From Polychytrium aggregatum (lineage: Eukaryota; Chytridiomycota; Chytridiomycetes; Polychytriales), in contig NW_026516226.1 in the NCBI RefSeq assembly GCF_025602895.1, forward strand, positions 248,001 to 312,000: DNA of 64,000 bases, written 5' to 3'. Position 1 is the first letter of the stretch. Each line of letters opens with the position of its first letter. Of the stretch, positions 34,868-45,480 are shown piece by piece. A program made the translations under genes and the position numbers. A model generated the notes under the pieces. That model searched no databases and was not told where the DNA came from. It worked only from the letters and a program-made list of their open reading frames with translations.

Positions 34868-36597
34868 CTAGAACGGCGTTTGGCCGACGATATTCCCTCT
34901 ATATGTGCGAGGACAGAAACCAACCGGCAGGTATCAGTGTGGGATGTCGAAAGTACATCGCGCCGCGGAGACCACTCCAGTGAGCCACGGCAGACAGCCC
35001 GGGAATGGAGAGGGCTTGAACTCACGCTGGGAAGTAGTTGCACACCACGGTGTATGGGAAGGGATCGCTCGTTACGCCTACGGCACATCCGACAGTTTTT
35101 GTCGTCTTCCATACGATCTAGTCGTCCAAGGGATCAAAGCGGCGATAATGAGAATATGAATGCCTCAAATCGAGGGGCAACTTTGCATAATATCCGGACT
35201 GGCGGCGATATCCAGGTATCCGAAACAGACCTGTGTGTAGTGCCCATAGAGCTCAAAGCTGCCCTGAGGGATGACTTCGCCGTGGTAGTTGACGCTCTCG
35301 GCGCCCCACGATGCTACCGCCTGTTTGCATGAAACCGGGCTTCCGGTACTGGCATATAGGTTTTGTCCCTCGCCTATACATTGTCGCAAGAACGGATTTG
35401 TGTTATGGCTACGACAGAAGCCGCATACAGGATACACAATAGAAATCCGAGGGCAAAGCTGAGCGGGTGGCGTTATATTGCTGGAAAGTGAGATCGAACG
35501 GGGCGACGTAATAAGTCATATGACGAAGGCAGGCCCACATACCGGACTGACTGGGAATCCAATGGTTGAATCCCTGGTGATTCTGAAACCACAGCTGCGC
35601 GTCATTGGCAATGCTACTATCCCACGTAAGCGATGGCAATCCGAGTTGATTTCGGATGGTGTTGTGGGCACTGAGGCAATCGATGATATCTTGTGAGAGC
35701 ACTGGGGATGGGGATGGGGATGGGGATGGGGCCACTGATGATGACGGTGTGGGCGACGGAGACGGCGATGCCGCTTGAAACAAAGGGAATTTAGAACCGT
35801 TGGGCGGTGAGCACTGACTCGAGCTCAGGCTTGCGCCAGAAGGGTATGAATTCCGGCATGCGAACGACGGTGGGACGCCGATCGGCGAGGCGGTGGGCCG
35901 CGGAGATTCGCTTACCGCATTTTTGGCAGGCCCACACAAGCCGAGGGGTACTGTTCAAAGACCAGACTGGCTCAGACGTGCCATCCGCGTACAGTATGTA
36001 GATAACCATGTTTCCGTCAGCCTGAATGCTGAGGAGGAATGTTGCGTTGCTCTGACCCTTTGGCTTGCCGACATTGCTTCCGGTTGCGGCAACGGCAGTT
36101 GTCACGCCAGCTGCACTTGTCCGGTAAACAACCAGATTGCCGTCGCTCTGAAGTGTGGCAAACGTTTTGCCCTGGCCACCATCGAGGGTGTTGGACGAGT
36201 ATCGGGGCTGGATCGTCGGTGGAGTGGCTGTATAGCTGTAGAGCACCAAGTTGCCATCGAGCTGCATCGACAGAAAGTATGCGGAGCCGCTTGAAAGCCC
36301 AAAGACAAATCGGTTGCTGCCTTGCGAAAGAGACTGGTTTTCAAGCAGAACTGCCCCACCGATACCGTTGCAGATGACTCCGGTTTGGCTTGTGAAGGTC
36401 GGAATCGTACAGTTGGTGAAGGCCGAGCAGGCAGTGACGGCTGCCGGGGGTGCATGGAGGCATTTTGGATGGCTGTTAATTGCAAGGCATTATAGATCAC
36501 CCCATTGAACAGATTCGAATCACAGGCTCCTTTTGATGCAGACGACACGATCCATACCGAGACAGAGAAAGAAGGCAACGGAGAGAGTACGGGGCAT
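34868..36597 (-). CDS. Secreted bulb-type lectin fused to a CAP/SCP (Pry-like) domain
   Basis: Six exons (36597-36558, 36440-35916, 35773-35543, 35373-35231, 35117-35026, 34898-34868) give 353 residues. Splicing creates a clean signal peptide MPRTLSVAFFLCLAVTACSA. Residues about 40 to 180 form a bulb-type (mannose-binding) lectin domain with three QxDGNxVxY sites: QLDGNLVLY (73-81), QSDGNLVVY and QADGNMVIY. A Pro/Ser linker (SPSPSPTPSSS) leads to a CAP domain: DCLSAHNTIRNQLGLPSLTW, GEGQNLYAS, GHYTQIVWKTTKTVGCA, YTVVCNYFPAGNIVGQTPF. All four CAP motifs are present, and the splice sites were placed by them. CAP proteins bind sterols or fatty acids, or act extracellularly; the lectin half should bind mannose glycans. 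The last exon is 31 bases. The fusion is unusual. Confidence 0.9.
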
Positions 36598-36780
36598 ATT
36601 GAGCAGTTTGGTTGGCGAGGCACTTGATCGAGGGCTGCGATCGACGATTGGGGGCTAACGTGAGAGGCTCGTTTTGTATCTGGCTGTCTATGCCCTCTCC
36701 TTTGAAGTGACGCCGATCGGATGGTGCCCGACGATGTATAAGAGTGCCACAGATTGCAGGAGGAGGACGGGTTCGGCGGG

Positions 36781-36867
36781 AGGGATGGAATAACCAAAGG
36801 GATGGAATAACCAAAGGGATGGAATGGCCAAAGGGATGGAGTGGCCAAAGGGATGGAGTGGCCAGAG
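36781..36867. repeat. 17-base tandem repeat (GGGATGGARTRRCCAAA) x5
   Basis: Five units at the outer part of the left arm; the right arm has four (about 40821-40890), so the array has changed length since the arms were copied. Confidence 0.85.
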
Positions 36868-37272
36868 AGCCTTGGCCAGGGTTGTTGTTGTCAGCGAGAA
36901 TGGGTCTGTCCCTGGAGCCTTCACCCTCGAGTTGTTTGTCCAAAGGCAGGCGGGCAACGGCTGGAGGATCAGATGAGGATCGGATGAGAGGGGTCACGTC
37001 CCCGGCCCTGATGCCCAGCTCATGCAAACAACGACGTCGATGGCGACGGCGAGGCGGGTAAGACGAGATGTGTGGGCGAAGTGGACGATATGTGCGGGGC
37101 GGTGGGTGAGTGGTGGGCGAGCGGTGGGTGAGCGGTGGGTGAGCATGGCCAGGGCCATGACAGGGCCCAGCCAGGGACAAAATGGCGGCAACGGGATGTT
37201 GCACAAGCAGCTGGTGTAACATGAATGTACAATAAGCGTCTGGTAGGCGAGGCGGTGGACGAGGCCAACAAG

Positions 37273-37343
37273 TCCGCATTGGTCCAGTGGCTAGGATCCC
37301 TCGCTTTCACCGAGGTGGCCGGGGTTCGATTCCCCGATGCGGA
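37273..37343 (+). tRNA. tRNA-Glu (anticodon TTC)
   Basis: Acceptor TCCGCAT pairs with ATGCGGA. Anticodon stem CCTCG/CGAGG with loop CTTTCAC gives TTC. T arm GGGGTTCGATTCCCC. Six bases upstream of tRNA-Thr, with no terminator between, so the pair is probably co-transcribed. Confidence 0.96.
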
Positions 37344-37349
37344 AGACAT

Positions 37350-37422
37350 GCCTTCTTGGCTCAGTTGGCAGAGCGTCTGCCTAGTAAGCAGAAGGTCACC
37401 AGTTCAATTCTGGTAGAAGGCA
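37350..37422 (+). tRNA. tRNA-Thr (anticodon AGT)
   Basis: Acceptor GCCTTCT pairs with AGAAGGC plus discriminator A. Anticodon stem TCTGC/GCAGA with loop CTAGTAA gives AGT. T arm CCAGTTCAATTCTGG. A TTTTTT run follows at once (37424-37429) as a Pol III terminator. Confidence 0.96.
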
Positions 37423-37423
37423 T

Positions 37424-37429
37424 TTTTTG
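37424..37429 (+). terminator. Pol III terminator of the tRNA-Glu/tRNA-Thr unit
   Basis: Six T directly after the tRNA-Thr discriminator base. The mirror copy is at 40259-40264. Confidence 0.8.
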
Positions 37430-37836
37430 CTCGCTTTTTGCTGTCCATGCTTCGATCTGTCTGCCGCTGATCGCTCGCTCGTCTCTCTGCATGCTCTGAT
37501 GTTCTGGTGTCCCTCAGCCCTGTGCTGCACACTCAGTTCTGTATCCTCCATCATCCATCATCCATCCTCCATCCTCTCCCCTGTACACTCTACTCTGCTT
37601 TCCCACTGTCGGTCTCGGTTTCGGCTCCAGTTCTTCCGCTGTGATGTGTCTGTTGCTCCGTTGCTGACCCGGGTGGTGGTGCTGCATTATACCGCCAGCA
37701 GTCCATCACCACCCGGTCGTGCCGTTGCCCTGATCTCGGCCGACCCTGCTTTCTTTCTGCTGCCGCACCACTCTGTCCAGCGTCGTCCTGCTCCACTCTG
37801 GCACCTCAACCACACTTTCATCCCCAATGCTTGTCG

Positions 37837-39842
37837 TCTCCATTCATTTTCTCATCGTTCCACTGTCTCACTGTTCCTTGCTTCGATGGCTCTGTCGACT
37901 ATCCTCCGAATCACTCTCAACTCTCGGTGCTGTCATCATTTCTCATCACTCTCATATGCAGTATCACCTTTCCCGATACAACCCACATCCGCTCCACCCA
38001 ATCTGTACCCACGGTGCCACAACATCCACTCCGACATTCCCATCAAAGTCGCCACGTTCCAATTGTCGGTGCTACTCCATCGTTGCATCTCCGCCTCCAT
38101 TTTACTCGCACATTTCGCCTCCTGCTATTTGCTGCTTGAGTCCGACTGCTCGTGGCCGACTATCAGTAACACTCACTTGTGTGTCGACAAGTATTGGCCT
38201 TGATATGGTTTCGACTGATGATCGCCCAACCCACACCACAATCGACTCGATCTTGTGGAAATGCCAGCTTCGCCATCCCTCGAGTTGACTCGGCCAGCTT
38301 TCCGATTCGTGCTCATACATATGGCCTCACGGATGATATGGACCGACCCACTCATCAAGCACTCTGAGCCTGTGTCGGCTTCTGCCACCACGCATCCCTC
38401 CAACTGCATCACCAACGCACCATTGTCCATGAGGTTGAGTTTGGCTGATCCATCGTCCGACGGAACCGACTGCCATCGTCCCGATCGATGTCGAGCCGCA
38501 TTTGAAGTCTCGCAGCAGCCTCTCACTCCTGCATAGCCTCGCACCTCCAGCTGCCCACCAAACAGCCGTGGATTTCCCAGCCACAGCTTCAAATGCAAGT
38601 GCAAGTCCACTCATTATGGGGAAATCAGGCATGCACCACATGATCTTGATTGCGACTCCAACGAGCAGCTTGTCTCAGCCGACGAGGCACCGACAACCAC
38701 AGCAACAGTTGTTGTCGTAGTAATCAGCGTCGCAGCAATTCGCTGGTTGAATGGCAGCGGCCCTGTTCCTGGGATCAACCGATCTGTCCCTGGTCGACAC
38801 ACAATCTCGTCCAATTGTTAGCCATGAGTGGTGAGCATCGCTGAGTGGACCAGCAAAGCTGATGGAACGGATACTGATTGCCAGGTCGAGGGTCGCATCG
38901 ATGAAGTGATTCGCAGATGATGGAGATGATACCGAAATGGATGTGTGGAATATTAACGGGCTGCAGCAGCGAGCCAACCGCGCCTGAGTGCAACTGCCTC
39001 AGACAGGACTGTCGCGGAAGGGACGAGGAGCGGGCAGTCCTTTGGAGCCTGGGATCGAGGCGGGACGTACTCCATATCGGTGGGACGTGGAGGTGGAGGG
39101 GTTTCTGCAACAGTGAGCAGTCGGGTTCTCATGCTGGCCCGTGCCGCAGACAAAGATTCGGTCCATGGTGAATTGAGACCGAGTGTGACTGAGTGTGGCC
39201 AAGGGCCAGTCGCAGTCAAGTTCGAGGAAGTCTGAAAGTGGGATGCGACTCCAGCGGATCCGACAATTCCGAGGATGGAGGGCGTCGCAGGCAATGCCGA
39301 TGCTGTCTGTTTTTGCAAAATACTCTCGCAGTGGACCGGTCCGGGGAAGAACGAATGATGCGCCATAGCCAGAGCCAATCCGATATTGGCAGAACAGCAG
39401 CGGGCAGCCAACCAAGGTGCGACGATGAGTTGGGGGATGGCGATATCGCAGGGACAGAACGAATTGATGCCGGGGACAGGTGTTGGGTCGCAGTGGCGAC
39501 GATGAAGCAAATGTGTTGCAGCGACGATGAGCCGCGAATTCTGCGGGTTGGTCGGTGGGCCGGCGAGTTGGGGATGGGCGACAGACGCAAGGTGCAGAAA
39601 CATGAAGTGAGAGATTGGGGTGAGGTGCGATGGGAATGGGGCAAAAAGATGAACCGACCGGGATTCGAACCCGGGACGCAAGCTTGGAAGGCTGGCATGC
39701 TAACCACTACACCATCGGTCCTTATTGACGAAGCAAAATCAGGGTATATGACTCTGGCAGGCGAGACACAACAGACGACATAGAGAGAGTGCAGCCGCAC
39801 AGTCACACCCGAGCTGCTGGGTGCAGACGATGAAGATGCAAT
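37837..39842. other. Spacer of the inverted repeat, non-coding except tRNA-Gly
   Basis: About 2 kb of unique sequence between the arms. Open frames here lack family features and change composition freely. The only gene is tRNA-Gly at 39650-39721. Confidence 0.5.
39650..39721 (-). tRNA. tRNA-Gly (anticodon TCC)
   Basis: Minus-strand acceptor GGACCGA pairs with TCGGTTC (one G-U), discriminator A. Anticodon loop CTTCCAA gives TCC; the stem CCAGC/GCTTG has one C-U mismatch. T arm CCGGGTTCGAATCCCGG is perfect. A run of five T follows (39642-39646). Confidence 0.92.
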
Positions 39843-40264
39843 GACAAGCAGTGAGGATGAAAGTGTGGCTGAGGTGCCAGAGTGGAGCAGGGCGACGCTG
39901 GATGGAATGGTGCGGCAGCAGAAAGAAAGCAGGGTCGGCCGAGATCAGGGCAACGGCACGACCGGGTGGTGATGGACTGCTGACGGTATAATGCAGCACC
40001 ACCACCCGGGTCAGCAACGGAGCAACGGAGCAACGGAGCAACAGACACATCACAGCGGAAGAACTGGAGCCGAAACCGAGACCGACAGTGGGAAAGCAGA
40101 GTAGAGTGTACAGGGCAGCGGATGGATGATGGAGGATGGATGATGGAGGATACAGCACAGGACTGAGGGACACCAGAACATCAGAGCATCAGAGCATGCA
40201 GAAAGACGAGGAAACGATCAGCGGCAGACAGATCGAAGCATGGACAGCAAAAGCGAGCAAAAAA

Positions 40265-40337
40265 TGCCTTCTACCAGAATTGAACTGGTGACCTTCTGCT
40301 TACTAGGCAGACGCTCTGCCAACTGAGCCAAGAAGGC
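40265..40337 (-). tRNA. tRNA-Thr (anticodon AGT), second copy
   Basis: Identical to the tRNA-Thr at 37350-37422, in opposite orientation. Six T follow its 3' end (40259-40264). Confidence 0.96.
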
Positions 40338-40343
40338 ATGTCT

Positions 40344-40414
40344 TCCGCATCGGGGAATCGAACCCCGGCCACCTCGGTGAAAGCGAGGGATCCTAGCCAC
40401 TGGACCAATGCGGA
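40344..40414 (-). tRNA. tRNA-Glu (anticodon TTC), second copy
   Basis: Identical to the tRNA-Glu at 37273-37343, in opposite orientation, six bases upstream of tRNA-Thr on the same strand. Confidence 0.96.
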
Positions 40415-41089
40415 CTTGTTGGCCTCGTCCACCGCCTCGCCTACCAGACGGTTATTGTACATTCATGTTACACCAGCTGCTTGTGCAACATCCCGTTGCC
40501 GCCATTTTGTCCCTGGCTGGGCCCTGTCATGGCCCTGGCCATGCTCACCCACCGCTCACCCACCGCTCGCCCACCACTCACCCACCGCCCCGCACATATC
40601 GTCCACTTCGCCCACACATCTCGTCTTACCCGCCTCGCCGTCGCCATCGACGTCGTTGTTTGCATGAGCTGGGCATCAGGGCCGGGGACGTGACCCCTCT
40701 CATCCGATCCTCATCTGATCCTCCAGCCGTTGCCCGCCTGCCTTTGGACAAACAACTCGAGGGTGAAGGCTCCAGGGACAGACCCATTCTCGCTGACAAC
40801 AACAACCCTGGCCAAGGCTCTCTGGCCACTCCATCCCTTTGGCCACTCCATCCCTTTGGCCATTCCATCCCTTTGGTTATTCCATCCCTCCCGCCGAACC
40901 CGTCCTCCTCCTGCAATCTGTGGCATTAGGTGAGCGGAGGCAGTCTTCTGTCATTCATAATTTCCCCCAGTGACTCCAATCTTAAATTCGGTCAATGGCG
41001 CATCACATTTGAGCAAACACATCGCCTTTCAGCGAGCATTTGCGATGTGTCTTGTTGGATACAAACAGCAGTTCCCCCCTCCGATCGTC
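40415..41089. other. Outer part of right inverted-repeat arm and flank
   Basis: Up to 40925 this is the repeat arm, including four 17-base units. The rest is the 3' flank of the scramblase gene. No gene seen. Confidence 0.5.
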
Positions 41090-43065
41090 CTATTCCTCGA
41101 AAAAATCTTTGATGACGGACGTCCATCCCGAAAGTCCCTCACCGCTGCTGACACCCGCTTGTTCATCGGTCAAGAAGCCATCATCGCCCCACTGGTTGGT
41201 TCCGGGTGATGGTGGGGGCGGAGTCGGAGCAGGCGGAATACTATAGTCGGTTTGTCCAGGGTCACTGGTGGAGGCCTCTGTGGTTGAGTTCGTTCCTTGT
41301 GGTGCCGCTTCGCCACTTCCAGGGATGATGATTGGCATCGGCATCGGCATTCCAGCACCAGGGCCGACTGGTGGAACTGGTGCCGGAACAGAGGTCGCGC
41401 CAACTACTGGCACCGGCAAAAACCCGCCGCTGGTGAGATGATCCAATAGTGTGAGTCAAACGGATGCCGCACACTGAGAGGCACCCCAGCGAGAGAGGAT
41501 ATTCGGTTTGGCTGCGATAATAGCGATGATACAGATCGCCCTACTCACTGGGTGTTGGAGTGTCGGCTAAAGTAGTCGATATCGATGTTGATGGCACAGG
41601 CCAGCATGACGGCACGCTCGTCGAGGGCAAGTGAGCGGACCTTTTGTTCGGTTGCATCCATGCGAATGACATACTGTCCTGAATCGGTGAAGATCTATCG
41701 CGAGCGCGTACTGTTAGATGACTGGCGACAAGCCGCAAGCTTTATCATCACCTCAAGGCAACATTTACCTCGCGGGCAAAGCCACTAAAGTTGCGGTTGA
41801 TGCTGCCAAGGGAGCCGCTGCCCTCGTCGCAGATCTCAAAGTCCCAGGCCAGAAGAGGAACATCGATGACAGCAAATTGTCGCTTGCTGCCCATATACAA
41901 ACAGGAAAGATCGGTTGATGATGTGCTTTCGGAGAAAGGCATGCCGATTTCGAGCCGTCGAGGCTCACAGGTGCACATACCCGACGAAAAGATCGTATTT
42001 GCGACGCCATGGGTGCCAAGATCTGTCAAATGACGTCCTGTCAGTCACCAGCGTGTCACCAGCAGGTACAGCCATGCAAGAGGGCTCTCATGTGAATGGC
42101 TTGCCGGTGCCGATTCTGCTTACTGTTTAACCTCGCCAATGCATTGGTCATGAGAATCAAGGACTGAAATCGTGCTGTTGAGGAGCCACTTCACCGGCCG
42201 TCGAACCTTGAGCACAAGCTGGCCGTTCCTGTCGAGGATGTCCGCACCGAATGCACGCCGTGTCCGCATGAGTTGTCGGAGAAGCGATCCGGTGAAGGTG
42301 CTCTCGTCTTCTGCGATGAAGCCCACGTTCTGCATCCAGGGTACATCAGAAGGCAGGTGAGTTACGACTCGGAGTGAAGATGTGGCGGGGGTGCCAATAC
42401 GGTGTGCAGCTTACATTTCCAGAGGCGTCTGTGATCGAATACTTGTTTGCTTGCTCGTAGCCTGCCAAAGCCTGAGATAAGTGTGTGCTCAGGTCGCCGA
42501 GAAGGCAGCCGGGTGCTTCAGAACACATCCCTGACCCGTACCTATGAGGATGTTCATCATCTCAAGCTGCCTTCCAACCATGAGGGCCGAGTGGGCCAAT
42601 ACACTGTACGCCGATGATGCCGTGGTCAAGGTCGCATCGGGACTGTCGGCAGGGATGTCGACAATGTCGGAGATCTGTGTGATCGCCTCGGCCGGAACGG
42701 GCACAAAGTCGGTTGCGGTTTCGGGAGTGGCGGCCGCTTCGGAGCTGGCAGGCTCCTTTGGCCGTGCTTGCGTTCGCCGCTCGGGCTGCTTGTAGAAGTG
42801 GTCTTGCCTTGGAGCTAACGGAGTCGGCTACGTAAGAATATGGAGATGTGCGGCTCCGTTTCAAAGGGAAGGGGAGGGGAGTGGTTGTGGTGGTCATGAC
42901 AGCGCAAACTAACGAACCTCCGCTGGGTGCAGTTCGAAGGGCCCGATGAGCGACATGGTGGGCCAGACTGGAGGTGAGAAAGGCGGGGCGCCCATACAAC
43001 AGCCTGGAGGCCGTGGGTGTCGAGCCTATGGAGCGGATGGCCCCAGCGATGCTTCGGGCGTTCAT
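41090..43065 (-). CDS. Phospholipid scramblase, mitochondrial type (Aim25/PLSCR family)
   Basis: Multi-exon gene from the ATG at 43065 to the stop at 41090. The N-terminus MNARSIAGAIRSIGSTPTA is Arg/Ser-rich without acidic residues and looks like a mitochondrial targeting sequence. Scramblase blocks in order: VGRQLEMMNILIG, YEQANKYSITDASGN, VGFIAEDESTFTGSLLRQLM, FGADILDRNGQLVLKVRRP, FAVIDVPLLAWDFEICDEGS, SINRNFSGFAREV, IFTDSGQYVIRMD, then the C-terminal helix AVMLACAINIDIDYFSRHS. After a final intron (acceptor at 41430) the protein ends in a Pro/Gly/Met-rich tail (PAPTPPPPSPGTNQWGDDG) of about 110 residues, not part of the fold. Expected role: lipid scrambling or cardiolipin-related work in mitochondria, by analogy with Aim25. 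Most internal exon ends were not fixed. Confidence 0.88.
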
Positions 43066-43120
43066 TGTGAGATGGGGGACGCAGTCTGGGCCAGCCAGGC
43101 CGAATTGCCAGTTGGCAATA

Positions 43121-43124
<4 letters not shown>

Positions 43125-43196
<72 letters not shown>
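43125..43196. repeat. (GA)36 microsatellite in divergent promoter
   Basis: Seventy-two bases of perfect GA dinucleotide, 60 bases from the scramblase ATG and 73 from the sulfurtransferase ATG. It lies in the shared promoter or leaders. Confidence 0.97.
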
Positions 43197-43198
<2 letters not shown>

Positions 43199-43268
43199 TG
43201 AAGCGGTGCCCTTGTTTTCGCTCGTCCCTTGCCCATGTCTCCGTTCCTTCCACCCCGGCGATCGATCA

Positions 43269-44798
43269 ATGGCTCTCCTCAACCTTCTGACCGCCCCCCG
43301 GCTTGCCCGCCGCTGCTTCCGACCCCTCATGGCCTCCAGCCCATCCCGCAGCCTCTCGTCGCTCGTGTCCACCCAGTGGCTCCAGGACAACCTTGGCTCT
43401 GTCGTGGTGCTGGACGGCTCTTGGCACATGCCTGCTCTGAAGCGGAATGCTTTCGAGGAGTATCTTGCCCAGCATGTCCCTGGAGCTCGCTTCTTTGACA
43501 TCGACAGGATTGCCGACCAGGCCACCAACTTGCCCCACATGCTTCCCTCGACTAAGCAGTTTGAAGAGCAAGTTGGTAAATGCATCTATTCGTTCTCTGC
43601 GACTGCGACGGGACTGGGCTGGATTGGGCTTTGGAGTGCGCGGGCTCGGACCAGCATGCTGCAGCTCTGGCGGCGACTTGCTCTTGACTCTATCTGACAC
43701 ATACTCGTCTCAGGCCAGCTTGGCATCTCCAACGACGACCATATTGTCGTAAGTGCACTGCCTGTTATTGGTACGGGATAGCTTCTGGACGCGGACTTGA
43801 GGTGGCTGAGCGTAGTATCTTGGCTCTGGTCCAGGTCTATGATTTCAACGGCGTCGTTTCTGCCTGCCGAGTGTACTGGACCTTCAAGGTCTTTGGGCAT
43901 CAGAAAGTGTCGGTCCTCGATGGCGGTATTCCAAAATGGATCAACGAGCAGCGACCCGTCGAGTCCGGCACTGTCGACGGCTTCTCGGTAAGGTGTCCGA
44001 GGCGATACCCAAAGCGTCACTGCCTGTTTGCAAGAGGCACTCTGATCTGCAGCCGATGGACTCGCCTGTTCACCGACAGCCACACCCTCGACCGGCATAC
44101 CCTCTCAACAGAAAACGAACTTCCAAGCTGTGTTTCACCCCCAACTTGTTCGGGATTACAGCCAGATCACCCAGATTTCTGCGACCAAGGCCGAGCAGAT
44201 CGTAGATGCTCGCTCTCTTGGAAGGTCAGTACCGAGCACCGTCATCTGGCAGCTGGCAGCTGGATCGACTCGCTGCTGGTCCGGGCGTGGCTGCCAGAGG
44301 CGATAGCCGATGTTTGATGGCGTCGGTGCAGTCTGCTCAGGACCACATTCATTTGCGGCAACCAGATTCCAGGGCAGCGACCCTGAGCCTCGCGTGGGCC
44401 TCAGCAGCGGCCACATGCCCAACTCGGTCTGTGTTCCTTTTAATGAGCTCTACGACCCGGCCAGCAAGACCCTTTTGCCAGCCGACAAGCTCCGGGAGCT
44501 CTATCGCACCAAGGGTGTCAACCTGAGCCTGCCGATCGTCAACTCCTGTGGTAAGCGATGGTGCCGCCCAACACATGCAAGCTGTGCAGCAGCTGCACCT
44601 GGCATTGTACCTACCGCCACGGACTGACCGGGAATTTCCTCACTATTCGCTCTACCTCCAGGCAGCGGTATTACTGCTGCGGTCAACTACGTTGCGCAAG
44701 AGCAGGCTGGCGCCGAGCAAATCTCTGTCTACGACGGTTCTTGGACTGAGTACGCCTCGAAGCCTACAAGCATCATCGAGGACTGTGGCCCGCGCTAA
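43269..44798 (+). CDS. 3-mercaptopyruvate / thiosulfate sulfurtransferase
   Basis: Six exons (43269-43575, 43714-43748, 43835-43987, 44112-44224, 44366-44550, 44662-44798) give 309 residues. Two rhodanese domains: the first has VVVLDGSWHMP, HVPGARFFDID, RVYWTFKVFGHQKVSVLDGG; the second has IVDARSLGRFQGSDPEPRVG, SGHMPNSVCVPF and the active-site loop CGSGITAAV with Cys264. CGSG rather than CRKG points to mercaptopyruvate sulfurtransferase. The N-terminus MALLNLLTAPRLARRCFRP looks like a mitochondrial presequence. Role: transfer of sulfur from 3-mercaptopyruvate, cysteine catabolism and hydrogen sulfide production. The second exon is 35 bases. Divergent from a mitochondrial-type scramblase. Confidence 0.95.
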
Positions 44799-45480
44799 GA
44801 GCCGTGCGCACTATTTCCCGCGGGTGCCATCTCCAACCGAGAGCCACCAGGCATTGCCTGGGGCGATCCCGGCATTTTCCATGCACAAATGCGAAAGTAG
44901 ACTGGGCGAGGATTTCGGCTTGAATCTGCAGCCAAATATATCGTTGCCGCATCGGCCGGGTCAACCACATACAGCTTGGTGCGATATCTCGATATCGAGG
45001 TGGTCGGATCGGGTCGAGCGAGTCGCTCGCCATGTAGTCTGGGCCATGGGTGTCTGGCGATGTCTGGCGATGGATGTGTATTCAGGATCCAGAAAAGAAA
45101 CCGACAGCCTTGACTCAGAAACCGGGCGGCATGTTTAGAAAAAGGGGGTCGGCTTGCTGGTAACGATGACATCTGGACGTCCTGGTTACGGTTGGAAGGA
45201 CAGTGTTTCTTTCCTCGATCGGTCTGAATAGTGACATGATCGAGCCTTCAGAAACTGGATTTTTACAATAACAAAACTGATCGGAACTATATTTAGAGCG
45301 CGAAGGGGGTACATGTGGATTAATGACTAGACTAGAGCAAGGTGAATGAAGGGATGCATGGAGAAAGGAGTAATGGTGGCGGGAAGATATATGCATGGTA
45401 TAGATACAAGTTATAGGGCAGAGAAATGGTGGTCTGGGAGTCGGTATGGCGAATGGCGAACAAGGGGAGTAGAATCAGAT
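44799..45480. other. Intergenic between convergent genes, nothing recognised
   Basis: About 680 bases between the 3' ends of the sulfurtransferase (plus) and the membrane protein gene (minus). No RNA gene or coding signal. Confidence 0.5.

Larger units (their letters stand above)
36745..37836. repeat. Left arm of large inverted repeat
   Basis: About 1.09 kb, nearly identical in reverse complement to 39843-40925. Differences are mostly in copy number of short tandem units: five versus four 17-base units, and one versus three CGTTGCTC units. It carries tRNA-Glu and tRNA-Thr. The outer end is the TGCCACAGATTGCAGG side. Confidence 0.93.
39843..40925. repeat. Right arm of large inverted repeat
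   Basis: Reverse complement of 36745-37836 at very high identity, including both tRNA genes and their T-run terminator. It ends at CTGTGGCA before unique sequence. No clear target-site duplication flanks the two arms. Confidence 0.93.

Noticed and set aside
36497-38203. Long open frames inside the inverted-repeat arm and beyond, some present in both arms
   Set aside because: They run through tRNA genes and tandem repeats, and have no recognisable domain; high GC and CT bias explain them.
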